Shown: positions 44,182-54,160, numbered from the stretch's first letter. The stretch: 60,810 nt of DNA from Thermodesulforhabdus norvegica (GCF_900114975.1 NZ_FOUU01000004.1:1-60810); one strand, 5' to 3'. Notes: a model not told the origin generated them from the letters alone. Numbers and translations are program-made.

Positions 44182-45942
44182 ATGCGGGTATTCTCTGCGT
44201 CAGTTGATCTCAGAGATGTTTTTACATGTAAAGGCTCCAGCCATGCAATTGCAACGGAGCATTATCTGTCCGCCCAGGTAGGGCTAAGCATTCTTAAATC
44301 GGGCGGTAATGCCTTTGATGCCGCCGTTGCCGCAACCTTTGTGGAAGGCCTGGTGAATCCTCACATGTTTACCCCGGGTGGCGAATGCCCCATGTTGCTC
44401 TACCTTGCAGACCTTAACAGGGTGGTTTCCGTTAACGGGAATACGCAGGCCCCTTCGAAAGCCACTATTGATGAGTATTTGTCGAGAGGGATTGACATAA
44501 TTCCGCCGTCGGGGGTGTTTTCTGCAGGAGTGCCTGCGGCGGTCGCCGCTCTGCTGGATGTGCTCGCCGAGTTCGGGTCTATGCCCCTGGAGGAAGTTCT
44601 GGCCCCGGCCCGGGAACTGGCTCTGAAGGGTTTTCCCGTTCATGAAGGGCTTGTTTATATGGATAAATTCGGGATCCAGCATTGTGCCGAAAGATTCCGA
44701 AATGAATGGCCCAATTCTGCAAAGCTCTATCTTACCGAAGACGGAAAGGTTCCGGAGCCGGGCGGGTTGATGAAAAATCCGGCTTATGCGTCTTTTTTGG
44801 ACGCCCTTATAGAGGCTTCAAGAAAGGGGGGTGAGGATCGAAGGGCGGGTATTATCAGAGCACGAGAGCTCTTTTACAGGGGCGACATTGCCAGAGAAAT
44901 TGAAGCCTTTGTGAGAGAGCTGGATGGTCTTTTGAGCTATGACGACATGGCTTCTTACGTCACCTTTATGGAAGAGCCGGTCAGGGTGAGTTTTCGAAAT
45001 ACTGTAGTCTTTAAGTGCGGCCCCTGGTCTCAAGGGCCCGTTTTTCTGCAAATGCTGAAGATTCTTGAAGGGTTTGATTTGCGGGCACTGGGGCACAATT
45101 CGGCAGAGTACCTGCATTTGTGGATAGAGGCGGCGAAGCTTGCCTTTGCGGACAGAGAACAATACTATGCCGATCCCCGTTTTGTTCGTGTGCCTCTGAG
45201 AGAGCTTCTGGATGAAGAATACGCCAGTGTGCGGCGAGGATTGATAGATTTTGAGAAAGCTTCTCTTTACCATCGGCCGGGAGATCCGCTGAAAAAGTCC
45301 CCGCTGCTTTCGGAAGAAAAAATATTTCGGAGCAGACACTGGGGCTACGGAACGGTTCACGTTGCCGTCGCCGACGAAAAGGGCAATCTTGCGGCTCTTA
45401 CTCCCAGCGGAGCCTGGATCTCCGGAAACGAAGTTGTGCCCTTTCTGGGATTTCCTCTGGGCAATCGACTTCAGACTTTTTATCTTGAGGAAGGCCATCC
45501 CAATTGCCTGCAACCTGGCAAACGCCCCAGAACCACTTTATCCCCGTCGCTGGCCTTCAGAGACAGTCGCCCCTGGATGGCTTTTGGGACCATGGGGGGA
45601 GACCAGCAGGATCAATGGACTCTTCAATTTTTTCTCAACATGGTTGTCTTCGGAATGAGTATGTCTCAGGCTCTGGAGGCTCCCAAACTCTGTACCGACC
45701 ACTTCCCCGGAACGTTTTATCCTCACGAGGTATCACCGGGACGGGTTAGGGTAGAAGAAAGAATTTCTCATGAAACCATCAGAGAATTGGAGAGACGAGG
45801 ACATAAGATCGTTAAGGATCCACCCTGGAGGCATGGATTTATTTGTGCCGTTTGTAGACGCGAAGACGGAAGTCTGGAGGCAGGAGCCGATCCGAGAGGG
45901 CGTTTTGCGGGGATATTTCCTTCCTGTGCTCTTGCCTGGTGA
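44182..45942 (+). CDS. ggt: Gamma-glutamyltransferase family enzyme
   Basis: The 586-residue protein belongs to the self-cleaving GGT family: ATEHYLSAQVGLSILKSGGNAFDAAVA, PSGVFSAGVPAAVAALL and the cleavage site with nucleophile T391 in YGTVHVAVADEKGN. The region after the nucleophile (LTPSGAWISGNEVVP) departs from classical GGT, so the substrate may be another amide. No signal peptide is clear with this start; the frame is open to 44023. AAAGGTA precedes the ATG. It is followed by TRAP permease genes after 32 bases. Confidence 0.85.
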   Translation: MRVFSASVDLRDVFTCKGSSHAIATEHYLSAQVGLSILKSGGNAFDAAVAATFVEGLVNPHMFTPGGECPMLLYLADLNRVVSVNGNTQAPSKATIDEYLSRGIDIIPPSGVFSAGVPAAVAALLDVLAEFGSMPLEEVLAPARELALKGFPVHEGLVYMDKFGIQHCAERFRNEWPNSAKLYLTEDGKVPEPGGLMKNPAYASFLDALIEASRKGGEDRRAGIIRARELFYRGDIAREIEAFVRELDGLLSYDDMASYVTFMEEPVRVSFRNTVVFKCGPWSQGPVFLQMLKILEGFDLRALGHNSAEYLHLWIEAAKLAFADREQYYADPRFVRVPLRELLDEEYASVRRGLIDFEKASLYHRPGDPLKKSPLLSEEKIFRSRHWGYGTVHVAVADEKGNLAALTPSGAWISGNEVVPFLGFPLGNRLQTFYLEEGHPNCLQPGKRPRTTLSPSLAFRDSRPWMAFGTMGGDQQDQWTLQFFLNMVVFGMSMSQALEAPKLCTDHFPGTFYPHEVSPGRVRVEERISHETIRELERRGHKIVKDPPWRHGFICAVCRREDGSLEAGADPRGRFAGIFPSCALAW

Positions 45943-45974
45943 AATAAATCGCCAAGGAGGTTTATTGCGGAGCT

Positions 45975-46523
45975 ATGGAATGGGTTGAAAAGCTGTGTGC
46001 TCGGCTTGATCAGGTAAACAGAATTGTAGGACGGGGGATATCCTATGTATCGCTTTTGATGGTCGTTGTGATAACCGTAGATGTTATTTTGAGATACGCC
46101 TTTAACATAACCTTCGTTTTCGTCCAGGAACTGGAATGGCACCTTTTTGCTGTTTTGTTTCTGATAGGTGCAGGCTACACACTCCTGTATGACGCCCACG
46201 TCAGGGTAGATGTTTTCTATCAGCGCTTTTCTAAAAAAACCCGCGCCTGGATCAACTTTCTCGGCTGTATTTTTTTCCTTTTTCCGGGTTGTTATCTGGT
46301 TATCGTAACGTCTCTGAAGTTTGTTGCCGCATCCTGGGCGGTGCGGGAGGGTTCTCCGGACCCTGGAGGTCTCCCTGCCCGGTATCTTCTGAAAGCCATG
46401 ATACCTCTGGGATTCGGACTTATAGCACTCCAGGGTATTCCTTTAATGATCAGAAGCTTTATGACCATTATCGGGCGAGACATACCTGATCCGCCGGAAA
46501 GCAATAAGGAAGGAGGCCACTGA
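45975..46523 (+). CDS. dctQ: TRAP transporter small permease (DctQ type)
   Basis: The 182-residue protein has four hydrophobic helices, with FVFVQELEWHLFAVLFLIGAGY and DAHVRVDVFYQRFSKKTRAWINF typical of DctQ. It pairs with the DctM subunit encoded right after it. No DctP-type binding protein gene lies in this cluster. Confidence 0.88.
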   Translation: MEWVEKLCARLDQVNRIVGRGISYVSLLMVVVITVDVILRYAFNITFVFVQELEWHLFAVLFLIGAGYTLLYDAHVRVDVFYQRFSKKTRAWINFLGCIFFLFPGCYLVIVTSLKFVAASWAVREGSPDPGGLPARYLLKAMIPLGFGLIALQGIPLMIRSFMTIIGRDIPDPPESNKEGGH

Positions 46524-46524
46524 T

Positions 46525-47844
46525 ATGGAGTCTTTGCCTGGCATCATGTTTCTTGTGCTGACGATTCTTCTTATGCTGGGTTTTCCTGTGGCTTTTACAC
46601 TTTTGGGTACTGCGCTGTGTTTCGGGCTCATCGGTTTCGATTGGAGCTTTTTTAACCTGCTTCCTCTGAGGATCTGGGGGGTTATGACCAACTTTACACT
46701 CCTTGCGGTTCCCCTCTTTGTTTTTATGGGGGTTATGCTCGAGCGTTCGGGAATTGCAGAGGAGCTTCTCGAGAGCATGGCTCTTCTTTTCGGGAGGCTT
46801 CCCGGCGGGCTTGCCATATCGGTTGTCGTCGTTGGGGCACTGCTCGGTGCGTCCACCGGCATTGTCGGTGCCACGGTGGTTACCATGGGGCTTCTCAGCC
46901 TTCCCACCATGCTCCGAAGAGGCTACCAGCCGGAACTTGCCACCGGAACGATTTCCGCCGCCGGAACACTGGGACAGATCATTCCCCCCAGTATAGTGCT
47001 GGTACTTTTAGGCGACATAATAGGTGTGTCTGTCGGTGATCTTTTCATAGGCGCCGTCATTCCCGGCCTTGTTCTTGTGACACTATACATTATTTACATA
47101 CTCATAATTGCCAATATAAAGCCTTCGTGGGCGCCACCCATTCCGAGAGCCGAGTGGGAGGAGGCCAAAAGGCAGGGGCTTTTTAAAAGGGTTATGAAGG
47201 CTATGGTGCCCCCCCTGGTTCTCATGATAGGCGTACTGGGATCGATTTTCGCCGGTATCGCTTCTCCAACGGAGGCGGCCGCCGTTGGAGCTTCAGGAGC
47301 AACGTTGCTGTCAATTGTGAATAGAAAGTTCAACTTTGAAATACTCAGGCAGGTCATGCAGGCCACCACACGCCTAACCTGCATGGTCTTCATAATCCTG
47401 GTCGGCGCCGGGGCCTTTGGCTTGGTCTTCCGTGGGCTCGGAGGCGACCACTGGGTAAGAAGCTACATACAGCATATTCCTTACGGAAAGTGGGGAGTAT
47501 TCGTCATATGCATGTCAATCGTTTTCGTCATCGGATTTTTTCTCGATTTCATTGAAATTACCTTTATCCATATTCCCGTACTGGCTCCGATTATGAAACA
47601 CCTGGGTTTTGACCCTCTATGGTTTGCAATCCTTTTTGCCGTAAACCTTCAGACCTCTTTCATGACCCCTCCCTTTGGATTTTCGCTGTTTTACTTAAAA
47701 GGCGTAGCACCACCACAAATCACGACGGGACACATCTATCGAGGCATTATACCCTTCGTGATTATGCAACTTATCGGCCTTCTGGTGGTAACCCTGTACC
47801 CACCTCTGGCAACCTGGCTACCGAGAGTTGTTTTTGCCAGGTAA
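46525..47844 (+). CDS. dctM: TRAP transporter large permease (DctM type)
   Basis: The 439-residue multi-pass protein has about 12 hydrophobic segments and DctM motifs: FVFMGVMLERSGIAEELLE, GALLGASTGIVGATVVTMG, GTISAAGTLGQIIPPSIVLVLLGD and ASPTEAAAVGA. It is the ion-coupled substrate channel, driven by Na+ or H+. GGAGG lies 8 bases before the ATG and it starts 1 base after dctQ. The likely substrate (a glutamate or peptide product) is only suggested by the GGT neighbour. Confidence 0.92.
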   Translation: MESLPGIMFLVLTILLMLGFPVAFTLLGTALCFGLIGFDWSFFNLLPLRIWGVMTNFTLLAVPLFVFMGVMLERSGIAEELLESMALLFGRLPGGLAISVVVVGALLGASTGIVGATVVTMGLLSLPTMLRRGYQPELATGTISAAGTLGQIIPPSIVLVLLGDIIGVSVGDLFIGAVIPGLVLVTLYIIYILIIANIKPSWAPPIPRAEWEEAKRQGLFKRVMKAMVPPLVLMIGVLGSIFAGIASPTEAAAVGASGATLLSIVNRKFNFEILRQVMQATTRLTCMVFIILVGAGAFGLVFRGLGGDHWVRSYIQHIPYGKWGVFVICMSIVFVIGFFLDFIEITFIHIPVLAPIMKHLGFDPLWFAILFAVNLQTSFMTPPFGFSLFYLKGVAPPQITTGHIYRGIIPFVIMQLIGLLVVTLYPPLATWLPRVVFAR

Positions 47845-47854
47845 ATAACCCGGG

Positions 47855-47879
47855 CCGTGGGTCTTTCCTGCGGCCCTTC
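47855..47879 (+). terminator. Hairpin after the TRAP genes
   Basis: GGGCCG (47855-47860) pairs with CGGCCC (47874-47879) around 13 bases just after the dctM stop. No clear T-run follows, so it is a weak candidate. Confidence 0.4.
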
Positions 47880-48018
47880 AATGAAAAAAGCAAAAATTTT
47901 TCTGCTACCGGACTGCAGTAAAAACCTGCCTTTTAATGTACATGATTTAAAGTTATCATCACTCGAGTGAAAGACTCGGGATATTGGTTTCCTTTTGAAG
48001 GAAGTAGGGGTTATTGCA

Positions 48019-48681
48019 ATGGCGCAGATTGCCATTATAGGACTTGGTAATTTTGGATATTATCTGGGTCGGGATCTTTATGAAAAAGGGCATGATGTAA
48101 TAGGCATAGACATTCGTAAAGAGGCGGTTCAGAGAATAAGGCAGGAAATCAGTGAAGCCGTTGTGGCCGACGGAACAGATCGTGAGGTCCTGGAGTCTCT
48201 GGGGATACAGGACGTTGACATAGCCGTCGTTGCGATCGGGACGAATATGCTGGCAAGTATTTTGACCACTTTCAATCTCCGGGAGATAAAGGTCAAGGAA
48301 ATATATTCAAAAGCACTCAGCGAAGAGCACGGAAGAATTCTGAAGCGTGTGGGTGCCCATCACATTGTGTTCCCCGAAAAAGATGTGGCTCTCGGGCTTG
48401 CCAGACGAATTCACCATCCCAACATGCTGGACTATCTTCCCTTTCAGGAGGATTACGCCATTTTTGAAATAGCCGCTCCTTCGGCCTTCCACGGCAAACC
48501 ACTCAGAGAACTCGACCTCATAAACAAATACGGTCTTCAGGTAATCGCTGTACGCAATAAGGGCCTTCAGAAGTTGCAGTTTATACCCCGGGCGTCGTAT
48601 GTTGTTCAGGATGGAGATGGGTTAATCCTGCTGGGGGCCCATTCCGGAATTGAAAAGCTCGGAAAGGATTATCCCGAATAG
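48019..48681 (+). CDS. TrkA/KtrA-type potassium channel regulatory protein
   Basis: The 220-residue protein has an N-terminal Rossmann RCK domain (AIIGLGNFGYYLGRDLYEKGHDVIGIDI, with a GxGxxG site) and a C-terminal TrkA-C domain (FHGKPLRELDLINKYGLQVIAVRN). It would gate a TrkH/KtrB potassium channel by NAD(H) or ATP/ADP binding. No channel gene is adjacent. ATG 48019 follows AGGGG by 9 bases. Confidence 0.92.
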   Translation: MAQIAIIGLGNFGYYLGRDLYEKGHDVIGIDIRKEAVQRIRQEISEAVVADGTDREVLESLGIQDVDIAVVAIGTNMLASILTTFNLREIKVKEIYSKALSEEHGRILKRVGAHHIVFPEKDVALGLARRIHHPNMLDYLPFQEDYAIFEIAAPSAFHGKPLRELDLINKYGLQVIAVRNKGLQKLQFIPRASYVVQDGDGLILLGAHSGIEKLGKDYPE

Positions 48682-48697
48682 AGGAGGCAGTCAGAAA

Positions 48698-50002
48698 ATG
48701 ATCGAGCGCTATACCCGACCGGAAATGGGAAGATTGTGGTCTCTTGAGAACAAGTACCGTAAGTGGCTGGAGGTGGAGCTTGCAGTGTGCGAGGTTCGTG
48801 CAGAGCGGGGGGAGATTCCGCCTGAAGACTGGGAGATGATTCGTCAGCGGGCACGGTTTGACGTATCGCGAATAGAAGAAATTGAAAGAGAGACCAGACA
48901 TGACGTTATTGCCTTCTTGACTAACGTTGCCGAAAACGTAGGGCCTTCCTCAAGGTTCATCCACGAAGGTATGACCTCGTCGGATGTTCTCGATACCGCC
49001 TTTGCCCTGCTTCTGGTTGAAGCGGCCGACATTATAATCGCCGATCTGGATAGGGTCATGGAAGTTCTTAAGACGCAGGCCTTTCGGTGGAAAGACCGGG
49101 TTATGATGGGAAGGTCTCATGGAGTCCACGCCGAGCCTATTACCCTGGGCTTAAAGTTTGCCCTCTGGTATGAGGAGATGAAACGGAACAGGGAGCGAAT
49201 GGTTAGGGCTCGTGAAACGGTTAGGGTGGGGAAGATATCCGGAGCCGTGGGTACCTATGCGAGCATAGACCCGGACATAGAAAAGGCTGCATGCGAAAAG
49301 CTTGGCTTGAAGCCCGATCCGATAAGCAATCAGATTGTTCAGAGGGATCGTCATGCAGAATACTTTACGACACTTGCCGTGGTCGGGTGCACAGTGGAAA
49401 AGATTGCCGTGGAGATCCGCCACCTTCAGCGTACTGAAGTGAGGGAAGCCGAGGAGTTTTTTGCCCGTGGTCAAAAAGGATCCTCGGCCATGCCTCACAA
49501 GCGTAATCCCATCGGCTGTGAGAATCTATCGGGCCTGGCCAGAATACTTCGGGCCAATGCTCTTGCCGCCATGGAAAACGTTGCGCTGTGGCACGAAAGG
49601 GACATTTCTCACTCATCGGTCGAAAGGATTATAGGACCCGATAGCACCACCGTTCTCGATTTCATGCTGAACAGGCTGGCCGACATTCTTGAAAATCTGC
49701 TGGTCTATCCCGAAAATATGGAAAAGAACCTGAACCTCACCGGTGGTCTCTTTTATTCCCAGCGAGTCCTTCTGGCACTTACCCGAAAGGGACTTGCCAG
49801 GGAAGACGCCTATAGGCTGGTTCAGAGAAACTCCATGAAGGTCTGGGAAAAGGGAGGTAACCTTAAAGATAGACTCCTTGAGGACAGGGAGGTAATGCAG
49901 TATTTAACCCCTGATGAACTGGATCGGCTCTTTGACGTTTCCTATTTTACCCGTCATGTGGACACTATTTTTTCAAGGGTTTTCGGTCATGCCTCTTCTT
50001 GA
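48698..50002 (+). CDS. purB: Adenylosuccinate lyase
   Basis: PurB catalyses two steps in purine synthesis. The 434-residue protein has the fumarase/aspartase signature SSAMPHKRNPIGCEN, GMTSSDVLDTAFALLL and GRSHGVHAEPITLGLKF. GAGGAGGCAGTCAG lies before the ATG. Its end overlaps the creatininase gene by 14 bases. Confidence 0.96.
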   Translation: MIERYTRPEMGRLWSLENKYRKWLEVELAVCEVRAERGEIPPEDWEMIRQRARFDVSRIEEIERETRHDVIAFLTNVAENVGPSSRFIHEGMTSSDVLDTAFALLLVEAADIIIADLDRVMEVLKTQAFRWKDRVMMGRSHGVHAEPITLGLKFALWYEEMKRNRERMVRARETVRVGKISGAVGTYASIDPDIEKAACEKLGLKPDPISNQIVQRDRHAEYFTTLAVVGCTVEKIAVEIRHLQRTEVREAEEFFARGQKGSSAMPHKRNPIGCENLSGLARILRANALAAMENVALWHERDISHSSVERIIGPDSTTVLDFMLNRLADILENLLVYPENMEKNLNLTGGLFYSQRVLLALTRKGLAREDAYRLVQRNSMKVWEKGGNLKDRLLEDREVMQYLTPDELDRLFDVSYFTRHVDTIFSRVFGHASS

Positions 50003-50702
50003 AAATGTTACGATGAAGGAGTTCGAAGGCCTCCGGAACGATATACAAACCGTGTTGCTCCCCGTTGGCTCGGTGGAAGAGCACGGGGCTCATCTGCCTC
50101 TGGGAACCGATACCTTTCACGCCCTTGAAATTGCCAGACGAGTTGCTCTGGAAAGGAAAGTATGGGTTGCTCCGCCTTTGTGGTACGGATTGTGTCGAAG
50201 CACGTCGGACCATCCCGGCACGGTTGGTATAAGGGGTATAACTCTTCGTTCCGTCATCTGCGATCTTGTGGAGTCTTTGTATAATCAGGGGATGAAAAAC
50301 ATCATTATCCTGAGCGGGCATGCCGGCGGTACTCATATGGCAATGATCGTTGATGCCTGTGAAGAAATGATAAAGCGCCTTCCCGAATTAAAGTGTGCGG
50401 TTCTGTCAGTTCTCGACTTAAGAAAACATTGGGACGGCATCGTCGAAACGCCCGATGATTCACATGCCGGAGAGGTTGAAACTTCGATTATTGCGTATCT
50501 AATGCCCGAAGCTCTTCGGGGTTCTTCTTCTGAAGAATACCCTTCCTTTCCGGACTACCTGATAGTGCGAGACAAAAGGAGGTTCTGGCGAGGCGGTGTC
50601 TGGGGGGATCCTGCAAAGGCGTCTCCCGAGAAGGGAAAAGCCATCATGGAACGATCGGTTCGGGAGATATGCAGGCTCGTTGACCGGATGAATCGGGACT
50701 AG
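49989..50702 (+). CDS. Creatininase-family amidohydrolase
   Basis: The 237-residue protein has family metal motifs: LLPVGSVEEHGAHLPLGTD (E, H, D ligands), SGHAGGTH and DSHAGEVETS. Members include creatininase and MftE-like peptidases; no mycofactocin genes are nearby, so the substrate is unknown. ATG 49989 lies inside the purB 3' end; the frame is open further but that part is purB-shadow sequence. The U32 gene follows after 3 bases. Confidence 0.88.
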   Translation: MPLLENVTMKEFEGLRNDIQTVLLPVGSVEEHGAHLPLGTDTFHALEIARRVALERKVWVAPPLWYGLCRSTSDHPGTVGIRGITLRSVICDLVESLYNQGMKNIIILSGHAGGTHMAMIVDACEEMIKRLPELKCAVLSVLDLRKHWDGIVETPDDSHAGEVETSIIAYLMPEALRGSSSEEYPSFPDYLIVRDKRRFWRGGVWGDPAKASPEKGKAIMERSVREICRLVDRMNRD

Positions 50703-50705
50703 GGA

Positions 50706-52859
50706 ATGTGGACCGGTAATAGAGGACCTGAAAAAGGAAAGAGGCTTCCGGAGCTTCTTGCGCCTGCGGGGTCGGTTGAAGCCTTTGTTGCTGCAGTGGA
50801 TGCGGGAGCTGATGCCGTATACATTGGTCTTAAAGGGTTTAACGCCCGGGCATCGGCGAAGAATTTTTCTCTTCGGGAATGTGCTGACCTGGTGGAATGG
50901 GGCCATAAGCAGGGCATTGCCGTTTACGTGGCCGTTAATTCCCTGATGGATACCGGGATGTCGGAAGAGCTTCTTCGGCTTGCCGAGGATCTGATCTCTA
51001 TTGCTCCGGATGCCATAATAGTTCAGGATTTAGGGGCCCTTTTCCTGCTGAGGAAACTTGCACGACAGGCAAGGATTCATCTGAGCACCCTCTCGGGAAT
51101 CCATACCCTATCCGGAGTAAAGGTGGCGGCGGATCTCGGGGTTTCCAGAGTTGTCCTGGCACGGGAGTTACCCCTGGAGAAGGTCCTTTCCATAGTCAGG
51201 GAAGCACCCATAGAGATTGAGGTCTTCGTGCACGGCGCCCTGTGTTTTTCCTTCTCCGGGTTTTGCCTTATGAGCAGCTTCAGGGGCGGTCGTAGCGGGC
51301 TTATGGGCCAATGTGCACAGCCCTGTAGGCTCAGCTACAGGCAGGGGAAAAGAGAAGGTTTTTTTCTTTCCTGCAACGATTTTTCCGGAATCGGATTTGT
51401 TCCCGTATTGAAGAAATCCGGGGTGGCGGCGCTGAAAGTCGAAGGCCGAATGAAGTCCGCCGAATATGTATCCCGGGTTGTAAAGGCCTATAGACTCGTT
51501 CTGGATGCCCGGGATGCCGAAGAGGAGAGGGAAAGACTCCAGGAAGCCGAAAGGATGCTTGGAGAAGTCCCCTCCAGGAAGCTTACGGCCGGTTTCTGGG
51601 GTGATAGTCCTTCAAAAAGTGTGCTGTCCCCAGGAGGGTTTACGACCAGCGGCATACTTGTCGGTACGGTTATACCCGGAAAAAAGAAGAACGTTTCCGG
51701 ATTGTGGCTCAGCGTGAGGAAACCTTTCGCGGTAAACGATCTGCTCAGGCCGGTAACCGGCATAGGGCGCGAAGAGCCGATTCAGCACGTCAGAGAAATT
51801 TATTCGACTTCGGGAGATTTTATCGATCAGGCGTCCCCGGGTGAAAAGGTTTTTCTACCGGGGTTGCGTACCTTTCCCGTCGGGACAAAGCTTTTCAAGA
51901 TCGGATCACGCCCTGCAGACTCCCGTAAATTATGGAACCGTATCCGATCTCAGATATCCGGCCTCCGGCAGAACGCCGGCCGCAGCGGTCTGAAGGCCGA
52001 TCTGGATCAGAGCATCCGGGATTTCAGATCTTCGATGAAGAAACATTCTGAGACTCTGGTTCTTAAAGTTGGATCTGTAAAAGACCTTCCGGCGGCCTTC
52101 CACTCCCCGGCTCAATGGGTTTCCCTGAATGCAGACATCCATAATCTCGAGGTTCTTGCAAGGACCAGAATGGGCAGGAATCAAAAGGACCGGCTTGTTC
52201 TGTCCCTGCCGTCGCCTGTGGTCCGTGAAGAAGAACTGTACAGAGCAGTGCGCTGGTTTGTTGATCGTGGATTCAGACTCTGGGAAGTTAACAACCTTGC
52301 ACATTTCTCGTTCTTCGAGGAATTTCGGGATTCCTGCACGCTTATAGGAGGGCCCCGATTAAACGTCAGAAACAGATATGCCATGGCTCTGCTGGCAGAA
52401 CATGGATGCTCCTGGGTGACCCTATCACCGGAAATAACCATGTCGGAGCTGGAGGGCCTCGTAAAATATCCTCTACCGGCTGTGCCCGTAATTCTGGTTT
52501 ATCATCGCCTTCCTCTGATGGTTTCGGCACTCCGGCCCGATCTCATGGAGGAAAAACCCTTTGTGAGTTCCGACGGTGATCGCTATATTTGCAAAGGCAG
52601 TTCCGGATTGACCTACATCTACGGAGAAGTTCCTGTTGGATGGTTTTCCGAGATTCCCGGGCTTCTGGCTCTGGGTTACAGGGTTTTTGAGATAGATCTG
52701 AGCGATGGTTTGTCCCGGCGAAAGGGAGAATTTGAAAGAGTACTGGAGGCTTACAACCGTCGTGAAGACGGTAAGTCGTGGAAGAAGTTTAACCTGAATC
52801 TAAATAGAGGAGAAGGTCATGCAGGGATGCGAAATACCCGAATACAATCCTCCGGATGA
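50706..52859 (+). CDS. U32 family peptidase
   Basis: This 717-residue protein has the U32 core LLAPAGSVEAFVAAVDAGADAVYIG, VQDLGALFLLR, and the signature HGALCFSFSGFCLMSSFRGGRSG with MGQCAQPCRLSY, whose cysteines probably bind 4Fe-4S. It is much longer than minimal members and has an added C-terminal part, as in YhbU/RlhA relatives that modify rRNA. Its role, protease or RNA modification, is not settled by sequence. It overlaps the next gene by 41 bases. Confidence 0.9.
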   Translation: MWTGNRGPEKGKRLPELLAPAGSVEAFVAAVDAGADAVYIGLKGFNARASAKNFSLRECADLVEWGHKQGIAVYVAVNSLMDTGMSEELLRLAEDLISIAPDAIIVQDLGALFLLRKLARQARIHLSTLSGIHTLSGVKVAADLGVSRVVLARELPLEKVLSIVREAPIEIEVFVHGALCFSFSGFCLMSSFRGGRSGLMGQCAQPCRLSYRQGKREGFFLSCNDFSGIGFVPVLKKSGVAALKVEGRMKSAEYVSRVVKAYRLVLDARDAEEERERLQEAERMLGEVPSRKLTAGFWGDSPSKSVLSPGGFTTSGILVGTVIPGKKKNVSGLWLSVRKPFAVNDLLRPVTGIGREEPIQHVREIYSTSGDFIDQASPGEKVFLPGLRTFPVGTKLFKIGSRPADSRKLWNRIRSQISGLRQNAGRSGLKADLDQSIRDFRSSMKKHSETLVLKVGSVKDLPAAFHSPAQWVSLNADIHNLEVLARTRMGRNQKDRLVLSLPSPVVREEELYRAVRWFVDRGFRLWEVNNLAHFSFFEEFRDSCTLIGGPRLNVRNRYAMALLAEHGCSWVTLSPEITMSELEGLVKYPLPAVPVILVYHRLPLMVSALRPDLMEEKPFVSSDGDRYICKGSSGLTYIYGEVPVGWFSEIPGLLALGYRVFEIDLSDGLSRRKGEFERVLEAYNRREDGKSWKKFNLNLNRGEGHAGMRNTRIQSSG

Positions 52860-53265
52860 TGAAATCGTGGAAATTCTTAAGACCGCCAGAACAGTTGCCG
52901 TTGTCGGTCTTTCGGACAAACCCGATCGGGATAGTTACAGGGTGGCAAAATATCTGAAAGAGCATGGATATAAAATCATACCGGTCAATCCTCGATGTTC
53001 GGAAATTCTGGGCGAGAAGTGCTATCCCGATCTATCTTCGGTTCCTGAAAAAATTGATGTGGTGGACATCTTTCGTAAGCCCGAGGCGGTGCCGCCCATT
53101 GTTGACGAAGCTATAAAGGTGGGTGCGGGAACTGTATGGATGCAACTTGGGATTGCCCATAATGAGGCGGCCGAAAAAGCCCGGAAGGCGGGTCTCAGGG
53201 TTGTGATGAGCAGGTGTATTAAAATAGAACATTCGAGGTTGCTGGCTTCGGAAGGGCAGAAATAG
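52819..53265 (+). CDS. CoA-binding domain protein
   Basis: The 148-residue Rossmann protein matches the small CoA-binding family: TVAVVGLSDKPDRDSYRVAKYLKEHGY, IIPVNPR and VDIFRKPEAVPPIVDEAI, WMQLGIAHNEAAEKA. Function is unknown for the family. GAGGAGAAGGTC precedes the ATG. Confidence 0.88.
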   Translation: MQGCEIPEYNPPDDEIVEILKTARTVAVVGLSDKPDRDSYRVAKYLKEHGYKIIPVNPRCSEILGEKCYPDLSSVPEKIDVVDIFRKPEAVPPIVDEAIKVGAGTVWMQLGIAHNEAAEKARKAGLRVVMSRCIKIEHSRLLASEGQK

Positions 53266-53289
53266 AACCTGTTTACCGGGGGGAATAAA

Positions 53290-54123
53290 GTGGCAGAGCA
53301 CATAAATTTTGATGTACTGCGGCCTGATGCTTTCTTTGAACTGACCTCGGTGTCCTTCGGTGATTACATAGGCCGGTATGACGAAATCTGGAAAGTGCTT
53401 CCAGACATAGGTTCGATATGTGACGAACTTCTGGCGGACGAGAAGGACCTGCTTCCAGAGGACATCCCCGTTGCGGTTCCCCTATCCCTCACAACCGTTA
53501 TCTGGAAAGGCAATGTTTACACATCCAATTTTGAGATCCTGGGAGGGGATCCCACAAAAGGAACCTTCCAGGTTATTGTCGATGGTGAGGTTACTTCGGA
53601 TGCTACCGTGCTGTATGCGGGTTGTGTTTTGTGGGATAGGCGTTTGAAGATTGGCAAGGGCGTTGTTGTCGAGCCCGGCGCCCTGATAAAAGGGCCCGCG
53701 GTAATAGGGGACGGTACAGAAGTCAGGCAGGGGGCCTATGTCCGCGGGAAATGTTTGATCGGTAAGAACTGCGTTGTGGGTCACACGACGGAAGTTAAAA
53801 ATTCGATAATGCTTGACGGTGCCAAGGCCGGTCATTTTGCTTACATCGGGGACAGTATTCTCGGAAAGGATGTCAATCTGGGTGCGGGTGTTAAGCTGGC
53901 CAACCTGAAGATCAACAGAAAGGTGGTCAAGATTAAGATTCTGGATGTGGAGATAGATACCGGAATGAAAAAGCTCGGGGCCATCATCGGGGACGGTAGC
54001 GAGATCGGCTGTAATTCCGTGACCAATCCCGGGGTTCTTCTCGGTCCCAACAGTATGGTGTGGCCTGGAGTAACGGTGCCCGGAGGGTATTATCCGCCGG
54101 GATGCAAGCTTCATTCTAATTAA
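53290..54123 (+). CDS. Left-handed beta-helix (hexapeptide) protein, GlmU-like
   Basis: The 277-residue protein has a short N-terminal part and then hexapeptide repeats (IGKGVVVEPGALIKGPAVIGDG, VGHTTEVKNSIMLDGAKAGHFAYIGDSILG, GAIIGDGSEIG) resembling the C-terminal acetyltransferase half of GlmU. No pyrophosphorylase domain is present, so it is not a full GlmU; an acyl- or acetyltransferase role on a nucleotide sugar is possible. GTG start at 53290 with CGGGGGGAAT before it. Confidence 0.8.
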   Translation: MAEHINFDVLRPDAFFELTSVSFGDYIGRYDEIWKVLPDIGSICDELLADEKDLLPEDIPVAVPLSLTTVIWKGNVYTSNFEILGGDPTKGTFQVIVDGEVTSDATVLYAGCVLWDRRLKIGKGVVVEPGALIKGPAVIGDGTEVRQGAYVRGKCLIGKNCVVGHTTEVKNSIMLDGAKAGHFAYIGDSILGKDVNLGAGVKLANLKINRKVVKIKILDVEIDTGMKKLGAIIGDGSEIGCNSVTNPGVLLGPNSMVWPGVTVPGGYYPPGCKLHSN

Positions 54124-54160
54124 CCGGGGACCCGTAAGAGGGTTATTTCAGGGACAAGGT

